From Epiperipatus broadwayi (Eukaryota > Onychophora > Udeonychophora > Euonychophora > Peripatidae), in NCBI GenBank assembly GCA_028023455.1, contig JAQFVV010012420.1, positions 3,534,001-3,598,000 of the forward strand: a stretch of 64,000 nucleotides of DNA, in the 5' to 3' direction. Below, in pieces: positions 24,823 through 37,019 of this stretch (position 1 is its first letter; each line of letters starts with the position of its first letter). The notes under the pieces are model-generated. The model was given only the letters and a program-made list of their open reading frames with translations. It was not told where the DNA came from and made no database searches. Position numbers and translations under genes: made by a program.

Positions 24823-26519
24823 TGATATAATCTAGTTAAAAGTAATTCTGATTACAATTCTGTATTTCTGAATTGCAATAGGGACACTGGTCATGAAGTT
24901 GATTTAATGGAGGTTAGCATCATCTGTGAAGAATAAAATAATTGCAAAAGAAAAATAAAAGAAGTTTGGCCTTTACTTATGCAAGTATTATAATAAATCA
25001 GCAGCATAATATTGTATAAGTAAGCATTTTTGTTTTAATTTTAAATTAATCACAAATATAATGTGTTGAAAGTGTACTTTGACACATTAGTTGATATGAA
25101 TGTATGAATTATATATATTAGATGATGATCATCTATCTTGGTTCATATAAAATGTTCATTCTGATTCATTTTAAAGGAAATTGAAATATAAAAATATTGA
25201 CTTTACTTGCACATGTTCTCTCTCCAAAGCTAGATTATTTATTATGACTAAGTAAAAATATTTTATTACAGTTAATGATTTTTGCTATTGCTTTCTGCCC
25301 ACTAAACATAAATTATTTTAGCATATCAATATCTAGAACTACATAACTATTTTTAATAATTCTTTATTATTATGATTATTATATTTTTTCTCCTTCCCAT
25401 TTGGAAATTACCGTTTTAATTCCTACATATCCTCATTTTTATAAATATATATGTATATTGTACCATGAACCGCATATTCCTTATTCAACACTCCATATTT
25501 ATCTGTGTCTGTTTACCACAAGCCTCACACGTGGTATGCATGAATTACATGATGTGCCACCCACATGTGGTATTATTTCAAGCTCAATACACAGATAAAA
25601 TACAAATTATATAATTCATAAAAAAGGAGACCAAACCAGTAATAATTAGTTATATTTCCTGGTCACCTTCTACTTATCTATCCTTGTAAGAATCAGCAAA
25701 GCCTATTCTTTGCAAGGCATATTTATAAGGTGTGAATAATATCAGTTTTAAAGGTCAATGCTCTGAATCATATCACCTGCTTCTTTCCAATATTGTAATT
25801 TTCAATACAAGCTCAATACTCTACTCTAATTATCAGGGTGAATGGCATATATTAAAACACATAATAAGGATAAAATTAACAATAGTTAATTTATATTTGC
25901 AAGCTGAATGTCATAGGAGATACTTTAAACAACTTAATGGTTTATTTACAATGAATTATTACAATATCCTTTAAAAAAAAGTATTAACTAGAGTACCAAT
26001 CACCAAAAGGAAAAAACTAAGCTACACTATAGTTCAATTTGAAAATGTGTACAATAATAATAATAATATGACATCAGAAATATACCCCCTCTTTCCTTCC
26101 TTCAACTTGTTTGTATATATATGTCTGTACATATAGATATACACACAAATCTTACCTAGGGATGTTGGATCTTTGAATGAATCTATTAATATCAATTCCA
26201 GAGATATCAATACATGTAGTAAAATACAATAAAATATACATATATGCATATAGATTTGCCTAATGCACACATACATGCAAACAAATTAAATTTGAATATT
26301 GAATGTTTAAGTCGCTATTGATATCCCATCATTGAAATGCAAATATCTTTTACCTGTACAAAAAATAAAAAGTACATGTATAAGTTTCAATAAACTAAAA
26401 ATAAAAAATTTAAAATTTGCAATACATAAATGTGTGTGTATATATATATAATAGTTAACTATCAGTATAAAAAAAAAAATCTTATTTCCCCACAATTAAA
26501 TTTAATAAACATGGTAAGC
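24823..26519. other. No recognised gene
   Basis: A/T-rich sequence. Frames at 25401-25598, 25732-25974, 26034-26276 and 26307-26495 lack motifs. A less A/T-rich stretch begins near 26560 and reads partly open on the minus strand to 26790 (for example CLQDCLEEISYKKICFPIY), but stops interrupt it. Confidence 0.4.
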
Positions 26520-26950
26520 TTACCACATTAGTTTTTTTTCTTTTTCCTTTTTATATGAACCACCGGGAGCTATAATGTCCAGGGTCCTTGTGTATACCAT
26601 AATACTTCTTCCTGATTCACTCTTGTTTTTCACCTGACAACTAGTTTAAGGACTTCAGACACTTTTCTTATGAGCATAAATAGGAAAACATATCTTTTTG
26701 TAACTGATTTCTTCTAAACAATCTTGTAGACAGGCACTTGTTAGCTGACAGGCAGGAATAGAATTATATGATGATGAGTAGAGCTAGCACACTTCAAAAT
26801 TTTCTACTCCGTTTGATTTATTTTTGTAGATTTAGTGCTTAACGTTTCATCCATGTTACTTTACTTTGATAGGTTGACAGAACATGCTATCACAATTTTT
26901 TTTATTCTCTTGGGTTGATTTTGCCTATCAGTTAATACAATCAAAATAAG

Positions 26951-27173
26951 ATTATATAATATATCATATACTCCGTAATTTACACTTCGCAATGCACTTT
27001 TAACATGATTTATCTCCTCTTGCTTACCATTTCAACTGTCCAGCGATCATCATCAGAGCTCTGATGATGACTGCTGGACAGTTGAAACTGTAAGCAAGAA
27101 GAGATAAAATAAATCATACGTTAAAAATGCATTGTGAAGTGTAAATTATGCAGTATATGGTGTATTATATTAT
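26951..27173. repeat. Palindrome centred on GAGCTC, ~110-bp arms, no loop
   Basis: The arms meet at GAGCTC (27056-27061) with essentially no spacer. The inner part is TGATGATGACTGCTGGACAG with its inverse on the left, and similarity extends outward through CTTGCTTAC, TTTACACTTC and the A/T flanks. A separate half-copy of the inner unit lies at 32274-32311. The right arm contains CTGATGA (27061-27067), a GACTG/CAGTT stem and GAAAC (27084-27088), a hammerhead-like order. Confidence 0.9.
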
Positions 27174-27809
27174 ATATAATTCAGCAATGCAAATAAGAAG
27201 AAGTGGAAGGAAATTTTATAATTTAATATTCCATTTTCTGCCAGTATTTATTAGGTTGCCATCCTTATTCTTCAAGAGTTTTTTTTTTTTTCAACCTGCC
27301 TTAACAAAAAGCAAAAAACAATACCCTAAGTTTTTAGTCTTTGCCCTCTTTTTTTAATTTTTAACACAAAAGAAAATGCTGACTTACACTCATGTTATCA
27401 ATTGCACAATGTGGTTATTAAACCCAAAAAACAACCATATTGCCGAGACTGAAAGAATTAGTTTCCAGCTAACAAAAGTTTTCAGAATTTAAGTTTATTA
27501 AGTATGATAAAACAAAAATTCTTTTCCTTCAAACAAAAAATAAAGATAACAATTTTTTTCAATAATTATTGTATAAAATGAAATTCTTAATTATTTTTGA
27601 GGTAACAGATAACAAAAATTCTTAAATATTTGTCATATAAAAGATGATTAAATTTTTAACTAATTTCGGTGATGTAACAGATAACTAAACTTTTAATTTA
27701 TTTTACCTTTAAAATTTAAATACCAAAAATAATTTTCACTCATATTAAAATAACTATTATGAAAATATATTCAGACCTTATATGTATATGCATACTACTT
27801 TTAGCATAA
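27174..27809. other. No recognised feature
   Basis: A/T-rich sequence between two palindromes. No coding motif was seen. Confidence 0.5.
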
Positions 27810-28700
27810 CAGTGACTGAAGTAACTGCAACTCCTAGTGATCAATATATAAACTAACAGTCAAGCATCAATAAACTATGAAAAAAATAGAATGATATCAT
27901 CTATTTTTTTAGTTATTTTGATTTTTAAGCCTAGATTATGGAAATTGTTATAAATCAGAAAGTGAAATCTGCATACTAGTTTGATTTTAGATGATCTGTA
28001 GTCATTGTTTAACTATTCAGAAGATGATGTCAATGCCTTAGTTTTAACAATCTTCAAATAAATGAAATGTCAGTTTAATAAATGTAACAAATATATATAT
28101 ATTTACAATATTTATAATTTAATAATATGGAATTGAAACAGAAATAATTGCAACCCCATAAGAATATGTATAAGCCAATAGCCAAATGTCAATCAACTAT
28201 GAAAAGAATAGCATATATTTTTTTTAGCTTTGTTGATATTAAAGCTTAATTTATGGGTGTTATTATAAAATAAGCTTAAATAACAAGAGAGCTAAAAAAA
28301 CAGATGGCATTCTTTTCATAGTTTATTGACATTGGACTATTGGTTTATATATAGCTCACTGAGAACTGCAGTTACTTTTGATTCTATTTTATATTGATAA
28401 GTTACATTTATTAAACTGGCATTTTATTTGATATTTGGGAGTTGTTAAAACTAAGGCACTGTTTTGATCCTTTGAATAATTAAATAGTGAATTCAGATTA
28501 TATAACCTGTATATAAATCAAATTAATATTCAGATTTTACTTTCTAATTTATACTAATATTCACAAACTAAGCTCAAATACCAACAGAATTAAATGAATA
28601 GATATTGTTCTAGCTTTTATTTAATTTATTGACATTTGACTATTGGTTTGTAATAGCTCATTGAGAGTTGCAATTATCCATTTCACTTTCTATATAGATA
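27810..28700. repeat. Large imperfect palindrome, ~435-bp arms
   Basis: The left arm runs to about 28255 and the right arm from about 28265. Inner blocks pair (CTATGAAAAGAATAGCAT against ATTCTTTTCATAGTTTATTG), middle blocks pair (TTTAATAAATGTAAC against GTTACATTTATTAAA; TTTTAACAATCTTC against GTTGTTAAAACTAAGGCA) and outer blocks pair. Each arm itself contains two direct copies of an ~130-bp unit (27821, 28130 and their inverses at 28285, 28590). Divergence is higher than in the 3861 palindrome. No ORF. Confidence 0.85.
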
Positions 28701-29248
28701 TGTATATATTTTACATATTAATACTTTCTGTTATATATATTTCACAAAGTTTTTTTTTTTTTAATGTATAAGAAATATATTATTTAGATCTTTGACATTT
28801 ATTGATTAATATTAATGATTTTTTTATTCAATATTATAAATAATAATTCATTTATTTATTAATATCTGTTAATATATTTTCTGCTGTTTTAGTCTGCATT
28901 GTCAATCAAAATGGATTCAATATTCAAAATTTTTATTCATATACATATTTTAACTACAATAGATTCAGTATAACAGGATCACTCACAAGATTATCAATCA
29001 TTAAAACATTTTCTTTAACTTTTATTAAATAATCTGCTATTCATATATTATATAGTAATATTAATAATGTAGTCAAGTGAAATATTCTAAATAAAATATT
29101 TTTGTTAAGTAGTTAAATGAGACAGAATCAGCAGAATACATATTAACAAAATAATATATATTAATACAGAAATAAATTATCAATAAAACTTTATTTTTAG
29201 TATTGCCTCTAAACACCCACAAAATCATAATATTATTCAATAAAAGTA
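28701..29248. other. No recognised feature
   Basis: A/T-rich sequence leading up to the DNA transposon at 29249. No motif was seen. Confidence 0.5.
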
Positions 29249-30420
29249 CACCTGGGTCTCTTTTTACGCGGACTTATTTAACACGATTTTGAAGTTACGC
29301 GATTCGTGTTTCACCGGAAGTCGAACTCCGATAATGTGCTATTACTTTTTAAATAATAAATTTCGCGCACTTACATTATATTGAAAGTAATAGCACATTA
29401 TTGGAATTCGAGTTTCATCTTAGTAATTTCAATATTTTCAGTGCTTTATAATAGTAAGATTTTATGCAATAATGAAATTAAAATCATGATTTAACATTTT
29501 ATGTATACACACATTAAATTTTACAAGATTATAATGTAAATTTGTTCAAACATTGTGCGTGTTAATTTTGCATTTTAAATCACATTCTGTTTTTGCTTTT
29601 TAAAAAAGAATGTAATCAATTATTAATCATTTAGTGTCCGCAAGTTTATTTTTAAAAGGTGAGTAATAGCAGTGGGCACAATTAAATTTGACAATTAAAA
29701 ATTAGAATCTGATTTTTAATTGTAATTAACAATTTAAAAATTACTTAGGGCGACTTGAAATTAATGTGATGTAAAACGAAATTTGATTTTTAAACGGAAT
29801 TGAAAATTAAAGACAAAAATAAGAATTTAATTTTTAGTTGTTAGTTTTAATTAAATTTTTCCTAGCAGTGGTGAATAAATGTCTTTTTATTATCATAAGT
29901 CTAAGTTCATAAACAATTAATAAAATCATCATCTCAAAGATTAATTACTAATTACGTTGTCAACAGAAAACCATTAACACAACATGAGAGGGAACTTAGC
30001 GCTAGTTGTATTTCCTTTTGTGAGAATCTGATTTTTTATCAGTTTGCTAACGAACGTGTTTTTTGGCAAATAACGAGAATAATTAAAACATGTATAAAAA
30101 AATGTAAATTACTGTACTGTAAATTATGCATAAAAATATATTATTTTGAATAAAATTAAATATTATAGTTAAAAAAAGTTTGTCTTGTATCAATTTTTTT
30201 TCAAATTTGAAATTTTTTATTAGTCATATTTTATTTCCTTATTATTTTTTTGCGCAAATTTTAAAGTAATTTTACGTTGGTGCTTTGCTTTTACGCGAAT
30301 TTTGAAAAATCACAGACTGCATCCTCCCTTTTTCAATGTAAGTTATGTCTATTTATGCGCGATTTCGTTTGCGCGTGTTTTCTGAGGAACCTATCTATCG
30401 CGTAAAACGAGACCCAGGTG
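29249..30420. mobile_element. Non-autonomous DNA transposon with TA target site
   Basis: The ends are CACCTGGGTCTCTTTTTACG at the left and, read inward from the right, CACCTGGGTCTCGTTTTACG; both are flanked by TA (29247-29248 and 30421-30422). TA duplication is the mark of Tc1/mariner-superfamily (including pogo/Tigger) insertion. The ends are rich in CpG. Inside, TCCGATAATGTGCTATTAC (29328-) and its inverse at about 29387-29411 form a subterminal inverted repeat. No transposase frame remains in 1172 bp, so it was moved in trans. Confidence 0.85.
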
Positions 30421-30638
30421 TATACATTTTATGCATTACAATACCCCTAAGTAAATCAATCATTGCAATGCTAATATGTAATTATATAATTAAAACAGTT
30501 GATATTTCATATATATTCTAGCTAATGTAAGTACTGTAAATATGGCCGTAAACAATTTCTTTTATATATATTTTTTTCCATAAACAATTACATTAGAATA
30601 AATATAAAACATACATCATCATTATTTAGTAGCCATTT

Positions 30639-30839
30639 CTAAATAAGCACAGTCATTTTAACTCTAAAAGTTAAAAAAAACAGAACAAAGATAAATAATG
30701 TGATGGCAATACAAACCAATTTGTGACTACAAAAGCATTTATATATATCATAAACTGTTCCCTTAGTATATTTATTTGACATCTTACGATGCTTTCTTTT
30801 GACTTTTCTGAAGTGAACTTTATTTTCAAAAGATTTCAT
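30639..30839 (-). CDS. Candidate small membrane-anchored protein or exon
   Basis: A 66-codon minus-strand frame has a strongly basic first 25 residues (FRKVKRKHRKMSNKY), a middle KGTVYDIYKCFCSHK and one hydrophobic segment at about 45-60 (LVCIAITLFIFVLFFLTF), followed by RVKM. That is the layout of a type II signal anchor, as in Golgi glycosyltransferases. It could also be an A/T-driven chance frame. No neighbouring exon was found. Confidence 0.25.
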   Translation of the reverse strand: MKSFENKVHFRKVKRKHRKMSNKYTKGTVYDIYKCFCSHKLVCIAITLFIFVLFFLTFRVKMTVLI

Positions 30840-32273
30840 TACTTAAATGTAGTTTTATATTATACGCTATCTTCAGGCATGTCTTCTTTAAGAATGTGAT
30901 CAATATTATTTCTTTAAATTGTCTTTTAGATAATTTTTATAACATAAATGCTAAACCATGCCAAATTCAATTATAAAATAATTTTTAGAAAATTTTTGCT
31001 ATTTATTTGCTTCATATGCCTTATCCAGTGAAATCCAATACCAAATCATTTAATGGTTTATATGCTTTTGTAATATTGCTGTCACATTTTTGGATTCATA
31101 GAGGGCATTCTTAAAATGATTTTTTTCATTACAATGATGGGGAGTCTATGTATTACTTTCAAAGGATAAATTGAGTGAAATAACAGTCCTTCACATAATT
31201 GCTTTAATTGTGATAGTTGTATCACTATGGTGAAAAGTTGTATTCTTTTAAGGTATTAAATGTAATAACAGCACATTAGAATCTATATTGTGTCTAAACA
31301 TGTAAGCCTGCATTTTTATTTAAAAAACTATCAAAATATTAGCAAGAATAGTATTTTTTATCATCCACACACACATGTATCAAATCAGAGTTCCAATTAA
31401 ATTATTCATTTAAATACTACATAACTCAAAAAATCAATTATTTTGTAAGACAAATGTTTCAGGATAGCCACTTTCCTAAGAATATAGCCAATTCTCCATG
31501 TCAGTAGAATGATTTCATTTTGCATTAATAGCATAATTTAGACTTATCAAAGCATGAAAACATAAATATTCTTCATTTTAAAGTTTATTTCATTGCAGCA
31601 TAATATTAAAACTTTAAATGATGATGTATTAAATACACATCCTTAACATATTTGTCCTGCAAGTGATTGGTGGATTATTTTATACAATAATCCAACAAAT
31701 AAATTAATTAGTGCTATGATAATACATATTTAACAAAACTGATAACTAATTTAAGTCTTTGTATGACTATATATAAATGAAACTGATTATTAAATAATCA
31801 TCTTTTTTTTTTATGTTTAACTTGATAATTAATATGGTAAATATGGCATAAGCCGTATATGTATATTTGATAATAGCAAGATAATATATATATTAATATT
31901 TTACAATTTTTTTTTAAAATATCATGACATAATACAAATTGAAAAGATCTTGAGTTCGAGTCTTTTTAAAAAAATTGTTGAAAGTTTATATTCTATAGAA
32001 ATATTTGAAATGAGAGAAACTGATCTTTCCACATTATTTAGTATCCAAAATGAATTTAAAAAATAATGAGAAAAGATCATTTTTTTAATTGTTGACTAAT
32101 TTGAAATCGTTTAAATTAAGACAGGGATTAAATAATATATATATATATTTGGAAAGATAATATGCAGCATTCTTTTCACATATATTTTTTAAAAATATTA
32201 AAAAATATTAATGTGAAAACATTAAAAGAAGAAAAAAAAAATTTTTGTGAGATATTCAGAAATAGTATTGTAA
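30840..32273. other. No recognised feature
   Basis: A/T-rich sequence with no recognised coding motif or repeat. Confidence 0.5.
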
Positions 32274-32347
32274 AGAGCTCTGATGATGACTGCAGGACAG
32301 TTGAAACTGTAATAAAGTGTTTAAGAAAGTTGTAAATGGTATGATAT
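32274..32347. repeat. Half-copy of the GAGCTC palindrome unit plus shared 36-bp tail
   Basis: AGAGCTCTGATGATGACTGC, then GGACAGTTGAAACTGTAA, matches the right half of the palindrome at 27056-27095. The sequence that follows (32312-32347) is identical over 36 bp to 45464-45499. So one dispersed family links three loci. Confidence 0.8.
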
Positions 32348-33539
32348 TCAGTTACAGAAGAAAATGATAGAAAAGTGCCTTATTGAACAGAAATTAAATA
32401 TAATTATCAAAATAAATTTAAAATTATTAAATCATTTTTTCCTAGTTGTATAAGAAATTTTGTATATGCACTAAATTAATATTAATGGTTAACTGACATA
32501 AGGAAATTTATTAAAAAGTGAAGTTTTTTTTCTTTTTAATTTTCTTGTATTTTTGTGATTTAACTCTGTTACCTATCTTTATGTAATATAATACTTTAAA
32601 AACTATCATTATTTATTCTTTAATTTTTTTATTATAATGATTAATAATTACTAATTTTTCTTTAATTAAATTATTATAATTTTAGTATGTGTACTTAATA
32701 TAATATTAATTTTGAACATCTAGTGTATGCATAAGTGCATAAAAAGTTTGTGCAATCTAGAAATTAGATAGAAATGGGTAAAAGAATAAGTAGATGGTTT
32801 ATTAGACTGTTAACTACTTCACATAAAGTAATTTTTAAAATTAAATACTTTATCGATTCAAAAACTCAATTGTCATATAATCCAGAAGCTTTATAAAAAA
32901 TATGTTTATTGATAATAGAAATTATATATTAGTTAGTAACAATAGGATAAATAATTTGGATTATAATTATATGCTATATACATAACAGCACAAGATAAAT
33001 ATCGATACATCATAAAACATACATCAACCATTAAAGTGCAATTATAGAAAGGTGCTATTAATGGATTGTTCTTCTAATGGAATATTGATGAAAATAGATG
33101 TATACCAACCTCAAGCTTTTTCAATCATTGTTAAATAATAGTGGTTTTTCTGCATAATAATCAATTCTTATAACTGTTTTATAAAGTGAGTTTCAGACAA
33201 CAAAACTCTTGCTCAATTTACTTTATTACTTTAGAATAGGTACATAAATTAGTGGATGTTTTTATATAGCTAATAAGAAAAAAATCGTATACTTTTTTCT
33301 TGTTTTTTTTTTTTTTTTTCGGATATATTTTAGCAGAAATAATTGTAATGATTAGATATTTAAATAAACTAAAAATATGTGTATTTACCATGATTGATAC
33401 ATTATTTATTCATTTTATTTCTATCTACATAATAAATTTAGAAAAGATTTGTACTTCTTGTTGAAATGAATTTAGCTTAAGGATTTTTGACAACTTAAAT
33501 ATTAAGAAAATATTATAAAGAAACTTTCAGAAATTCCAA
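32348..33539. other. No recognised feature
   Basis: A/T-rich sequence up to the 3' side of the Jockey-like element. Nothing recognised. Confidence 0.5.
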
Positions 33540-33559
33540 CCAGTAAGTAGATTCACTAT

Positions 33560-35023
33560 TCCTTTTTTTTTTGTTATTAAATCTTTCAATGCTATCACTG
33601 TAGCCATAGATTTGACTATCCATTACTATGTGATTCATAATCTGTGTTTGCCTTCATTTACATAGATCATTGCCTGATAAATTCTATTTATGAAGCAGAT
33701 GAGCATGATATCCATGGGTTGTTCTCAGTTTCATGTAGGAAGATCAAATCCAATTGCTTTATGGTTGGATCTGGAAAAAATTTGTTCGGAACATCATAAC
33801 AATTCCATTTTTAATATCATTATTTTTTGATTGTAGATTCTTGGCTTAACATCCAAAAAGGAAATATTGATTTGAAAAGAGTCTTAGATCATAAAACTAT
33901 ATTGAGTAATTGGTAAGTCCAATCTTATGAAACAACTTCTTTTCTGATATCTGACAGGAAAGGAGTAGACTTGAATATATTAATAATATTTATTATGTAG
34001 TATTTAATTGTGTATCCAGAAGTTTAGTGTGAGAACTTTTTCTTTAAACAAGGGCTTAATATTCACCAGCCAACTATGCTATTGCTAAAAAGGCAGTCTG
34101 CTAAAAGTATTTTCATAACAATCCTAAATAGTGCCAAACTAGCTTTCCAAGGAGATTATTCTTTAAAATTAATTTTGATCTACCCTTAGCTAAGTGAGGA
34201 AAATAAGTTAGATTACAGCCTATAACTCTTAAATAGCTTGAGATGGAAATATGTTTCAGTCTAGCATTGAAAAAGGTTATATTCAGATTATGAGATAATG
34301 CCCTTTTATTTAGATGAAAACTTGAGCATTCTGTCTTTTTTGGATTAGAAATAGAACCCCAGTCTTTGAAAAAATATTTCCACTATTTTCATATTCTTAT
34401 TAAATGACTTTTTTAATTTAGGAAAGGATCTTTTTTGAGAAATTTTCTCCATTTTGTTTTGGCAAGATTGATGAAAACGTGTTAATTAAATAGGTGAGAG
34501 AGCTGAACCCAATGGAAGGCCATTCTGTGAAATTTTGTAACTACAATGATTATTGTTTAATGTCACTTGAATTTTGGCATTTTGTTAAATAAATTGTTTT
34601 CCTGCAGTTAAGAATTTTAAAAACTTGTAGAAGACTATTTTTCCAAACTTAATCACAAGCTAAGGTTAAATCAGTAGTTTTTAATTTATTTTGAAAGGCT
34701 TTTTGAATATGAGTTGTTAAAGGTAAGAGTTGCTCACAGTAGCTTTTTTCTAGCCAAAATCTAGTCTATATTATAGATAGTGATTCTCAATAATTGGCAA
34801 AATTCTTGCTAATATTATTCTTTTAAAAAGCTTATAGGGAGCACATAATAATGATATTGGATGATAATGTTTTGGATCATTGCTAGATTAATTTGATTGT
34901 AAGATTTCTATATTTCTGTTTTTATGCCAAATTTTTGTAATAAATTCTGTATGAATAAGGTTGCTAAATAGTTTTTCCAATTATATTTGACTTTAAGCCT
35001 ACATTTTTGAGAGACTCTGGAAG
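33560..35023 (-). pseudogene. Jockey-like reverse transcriptase relic
   Basis: Minus-strand pieces in order: FGIKTEIWKSYNQ (about 34930), a YRPISLL-like block (34830), the motif-B-like GLPLGSALSPI (about 34520), and then KTECSSFHLNKRALSHNLNI, YLRVIGCNLTYFPHLAK and RKSSHTKLLDTQLNTT (34350-34010). The catalytic YxDD-type block is not intact in the frames I followed. The C-terminal Cys/His-type region (about 33750-33600) is recognisable but carries stops. Confidence 0.75.
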
Positions 35024-35025
35024 TA

Positions 35026-36217
35026 GCGTGTTTCCCCAAAACTAACCTAACTTGAAAATAAGCCATAGCATGATTTTTCATGATGCTAATAATATAAGCC
35101 CTAGTTAAGATTGTCAGCCAGATAGACTGCTTTTGTTTGCCCATTGAAACACACGAGGAACATATTGAATTATAAAATAATGAATGTATAAATAAACAAT
35201 ATTATTGACATTAATGCTTTAAATAAATGGTAGTATAAATTATATGGTACTTATGTATTTTCCTGTCAAACATTTTTGTCAAACATAATTCTATCTGTAT
35301 AGAGAAACAATTTCCTCTCAGCCAAATCTTGGACATAAAATAATAAAATTTATTGACTTTATGAACGATTTAATAACTTTTTAAATGTTATCTATCATAA
35401 ACCAGTATATCGGTCAATTTATAATTTTATTTAGGTATTTTTAGCTATTTATATTTAATACTTAGATTTAGAATAATTGATTTACTTTTTAGAGTCTCAT
35501 CATGGTAGTTTTTAATATTCAAGGTAAAATAAAAATCAGTTTGATTTCTTAAAACATTTTTTTCCCCTAAAAGTCTTAACAGAAATGATTTTAATAATCA
35601 AAGTTTAGCTTAAATTAAATCATCAATCTTTTTCTTAAAGAAAAAATTTTAAAAAGAATATCCAAGCAGCGCTATTATAAATAATTTGGAAAGTGTTTAT
35701 AGAGTGCAACACTTAATAATAGATGAAAGTCGTATCATATATGAATCTTCATAATTCAGTACACCGTATATTGTAATGGATGTTCTTAATGTGCACTTGT
35801 GATATACAGAAACATTTTCTGAATTTTTGTGTCTGCATTTTTTTTTTTGTTGTTGCTTTTGTGTGGACAGATCATTCTTAACTATAATCATTTTTGTTAC
35901 CACTCATATCTCATAAGTCTTCGATTAACACTGGATTTAATGATAAATTTAAATGGAATATTTTGATCCCCAGATAAAATGAGTGCAAAAAGGAAGAGTT
36001 ATTCTGGCAAGTACAAGAGAGGAATTGTGGAGGTCTGTTGGGATAAGAATCTTACAGCTTTCTTTAAAGAGAAGAACTTGAATAAGTACATTTTTCTACT
36101 TGAATAAATGTTCATTTTTGAATATGAAAAAATAAGACATCCTCTGAAAATAAGGTCTATGGTGTTTTTTGGAGCAAAAATTAATATAAGACCTGGTTTT
36201 ATTTTCAGGGAAACTCT
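35026..36217 (+). mobile_element. Pogo-like DNA transposon inserted in the Jockey-like LINE
   Basis: The termini are GTGTTTCCCCAAAACTAA at the left and, read inward from the right, GAGTTTCCCTGAAAATAA, each flanked by TA (35024-35025 and 36218-36219). Subterminal repeats with TTATATTAATTTTTGCTCC and GAAAATAAG also occur near the ends. The interior is mostly A/T filler, with one short frame similar to the start of a pogo/jerky transposase (35979-36107). It is a deletion derivative. LINE sequence resumes on both sides, so it is younger than the LINE. Confidence 0.8.
35979..36107 (+). pseudogene. N-terminal scrap of pogo/jerky-like transposase
   Basis: A 42-codon frame from ATG at 35979 begins MSAKRKSYSGKYKRGIVEV, the usual opening of a helix-turn-helix DNA-binding domain in pogo/CENP-B-like transposases. 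It loses similarity after about residue 25 and stops at 36105-36107. The catalytic domain has been deleted. It lies inside the TIR-bounded element, which supports the assignment. Confidence 0.6.
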
Positions 36218-37019
36218 TATGCCTTGGGGCCTTATCAGTTTAAGAAAATCAGGAGGAAGTTAAAATTCATTAACATTACGGGTTTTATCATATTGGTACA
36301 TTTTGAAAGAGAAGCTTGCAGTTCTGTTCTAATGGCCTTTTTGCTCATTTTATTAATTTTGCATTAGAAGTCTGATATGTGACTAGCAATCTTATTAGCA
36401 ATAACAGAAGTAGTTCTTTTAGAGATACTTTTATATACATCTAGTTTCATAAAAGTGACCAGGCCTTATGATTAGATCTTGTTAAGTTTTGTTTCTCTAT
36501 GATCTGCTTTTCTTTTTTGGATCATTAGTAGACAAAAATTGGCCATAAAGATCATGGTTGGTTTTGTTGTAACCTGGAATTAACTGCTATCCTTGAGAGA
36601 CGGATTCTGTTATTATGAATTTGTTAAACATGTTATAACGAGGGAATTGGAGAGATTCTATTAATATTCTCAAGACGTCCACTATATCAACTCCAATTAG
36701 TTTTGCTTAAATTTCATCTTGGAACAAAATAACTTTCAATTATAGGGAATAAAATGATTAAATTTGATTTGTATTGACCATGGATGAAATGATATAATAT
36801 CAATAATTCAGCAGTTAATGCTAAACAATTTTTTGTTGAAACAAAACATAAATCAGAAGTTATTTATGTTTCCATCTTCTTGAATGGAATATTCTTCTTT
36901 GCTTGACATTATAAAGTGCAAGTTATTTAAATCCATCCAGTCTCAAAATTGACAATCTGCTTGGTCCCTATTTACATATTCTCAAAGCCTATGAGATTTG
37001 GAAGAGGCGAGTCAGCTTG

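Noticed and set aside
31945-31970. GAGTTCGAGTC followed by T run, like a tRNA T-arm and terminator
   Set aside because: No A box, acceptor stem or anticodon arm upstream.
34908-35144. 78-codon minus-strand frame as an independent gene
   Set aside because: It crosses the border between the pogo-like element and the Jockey-like LINE; its last third is LINE reverse transcriptase.
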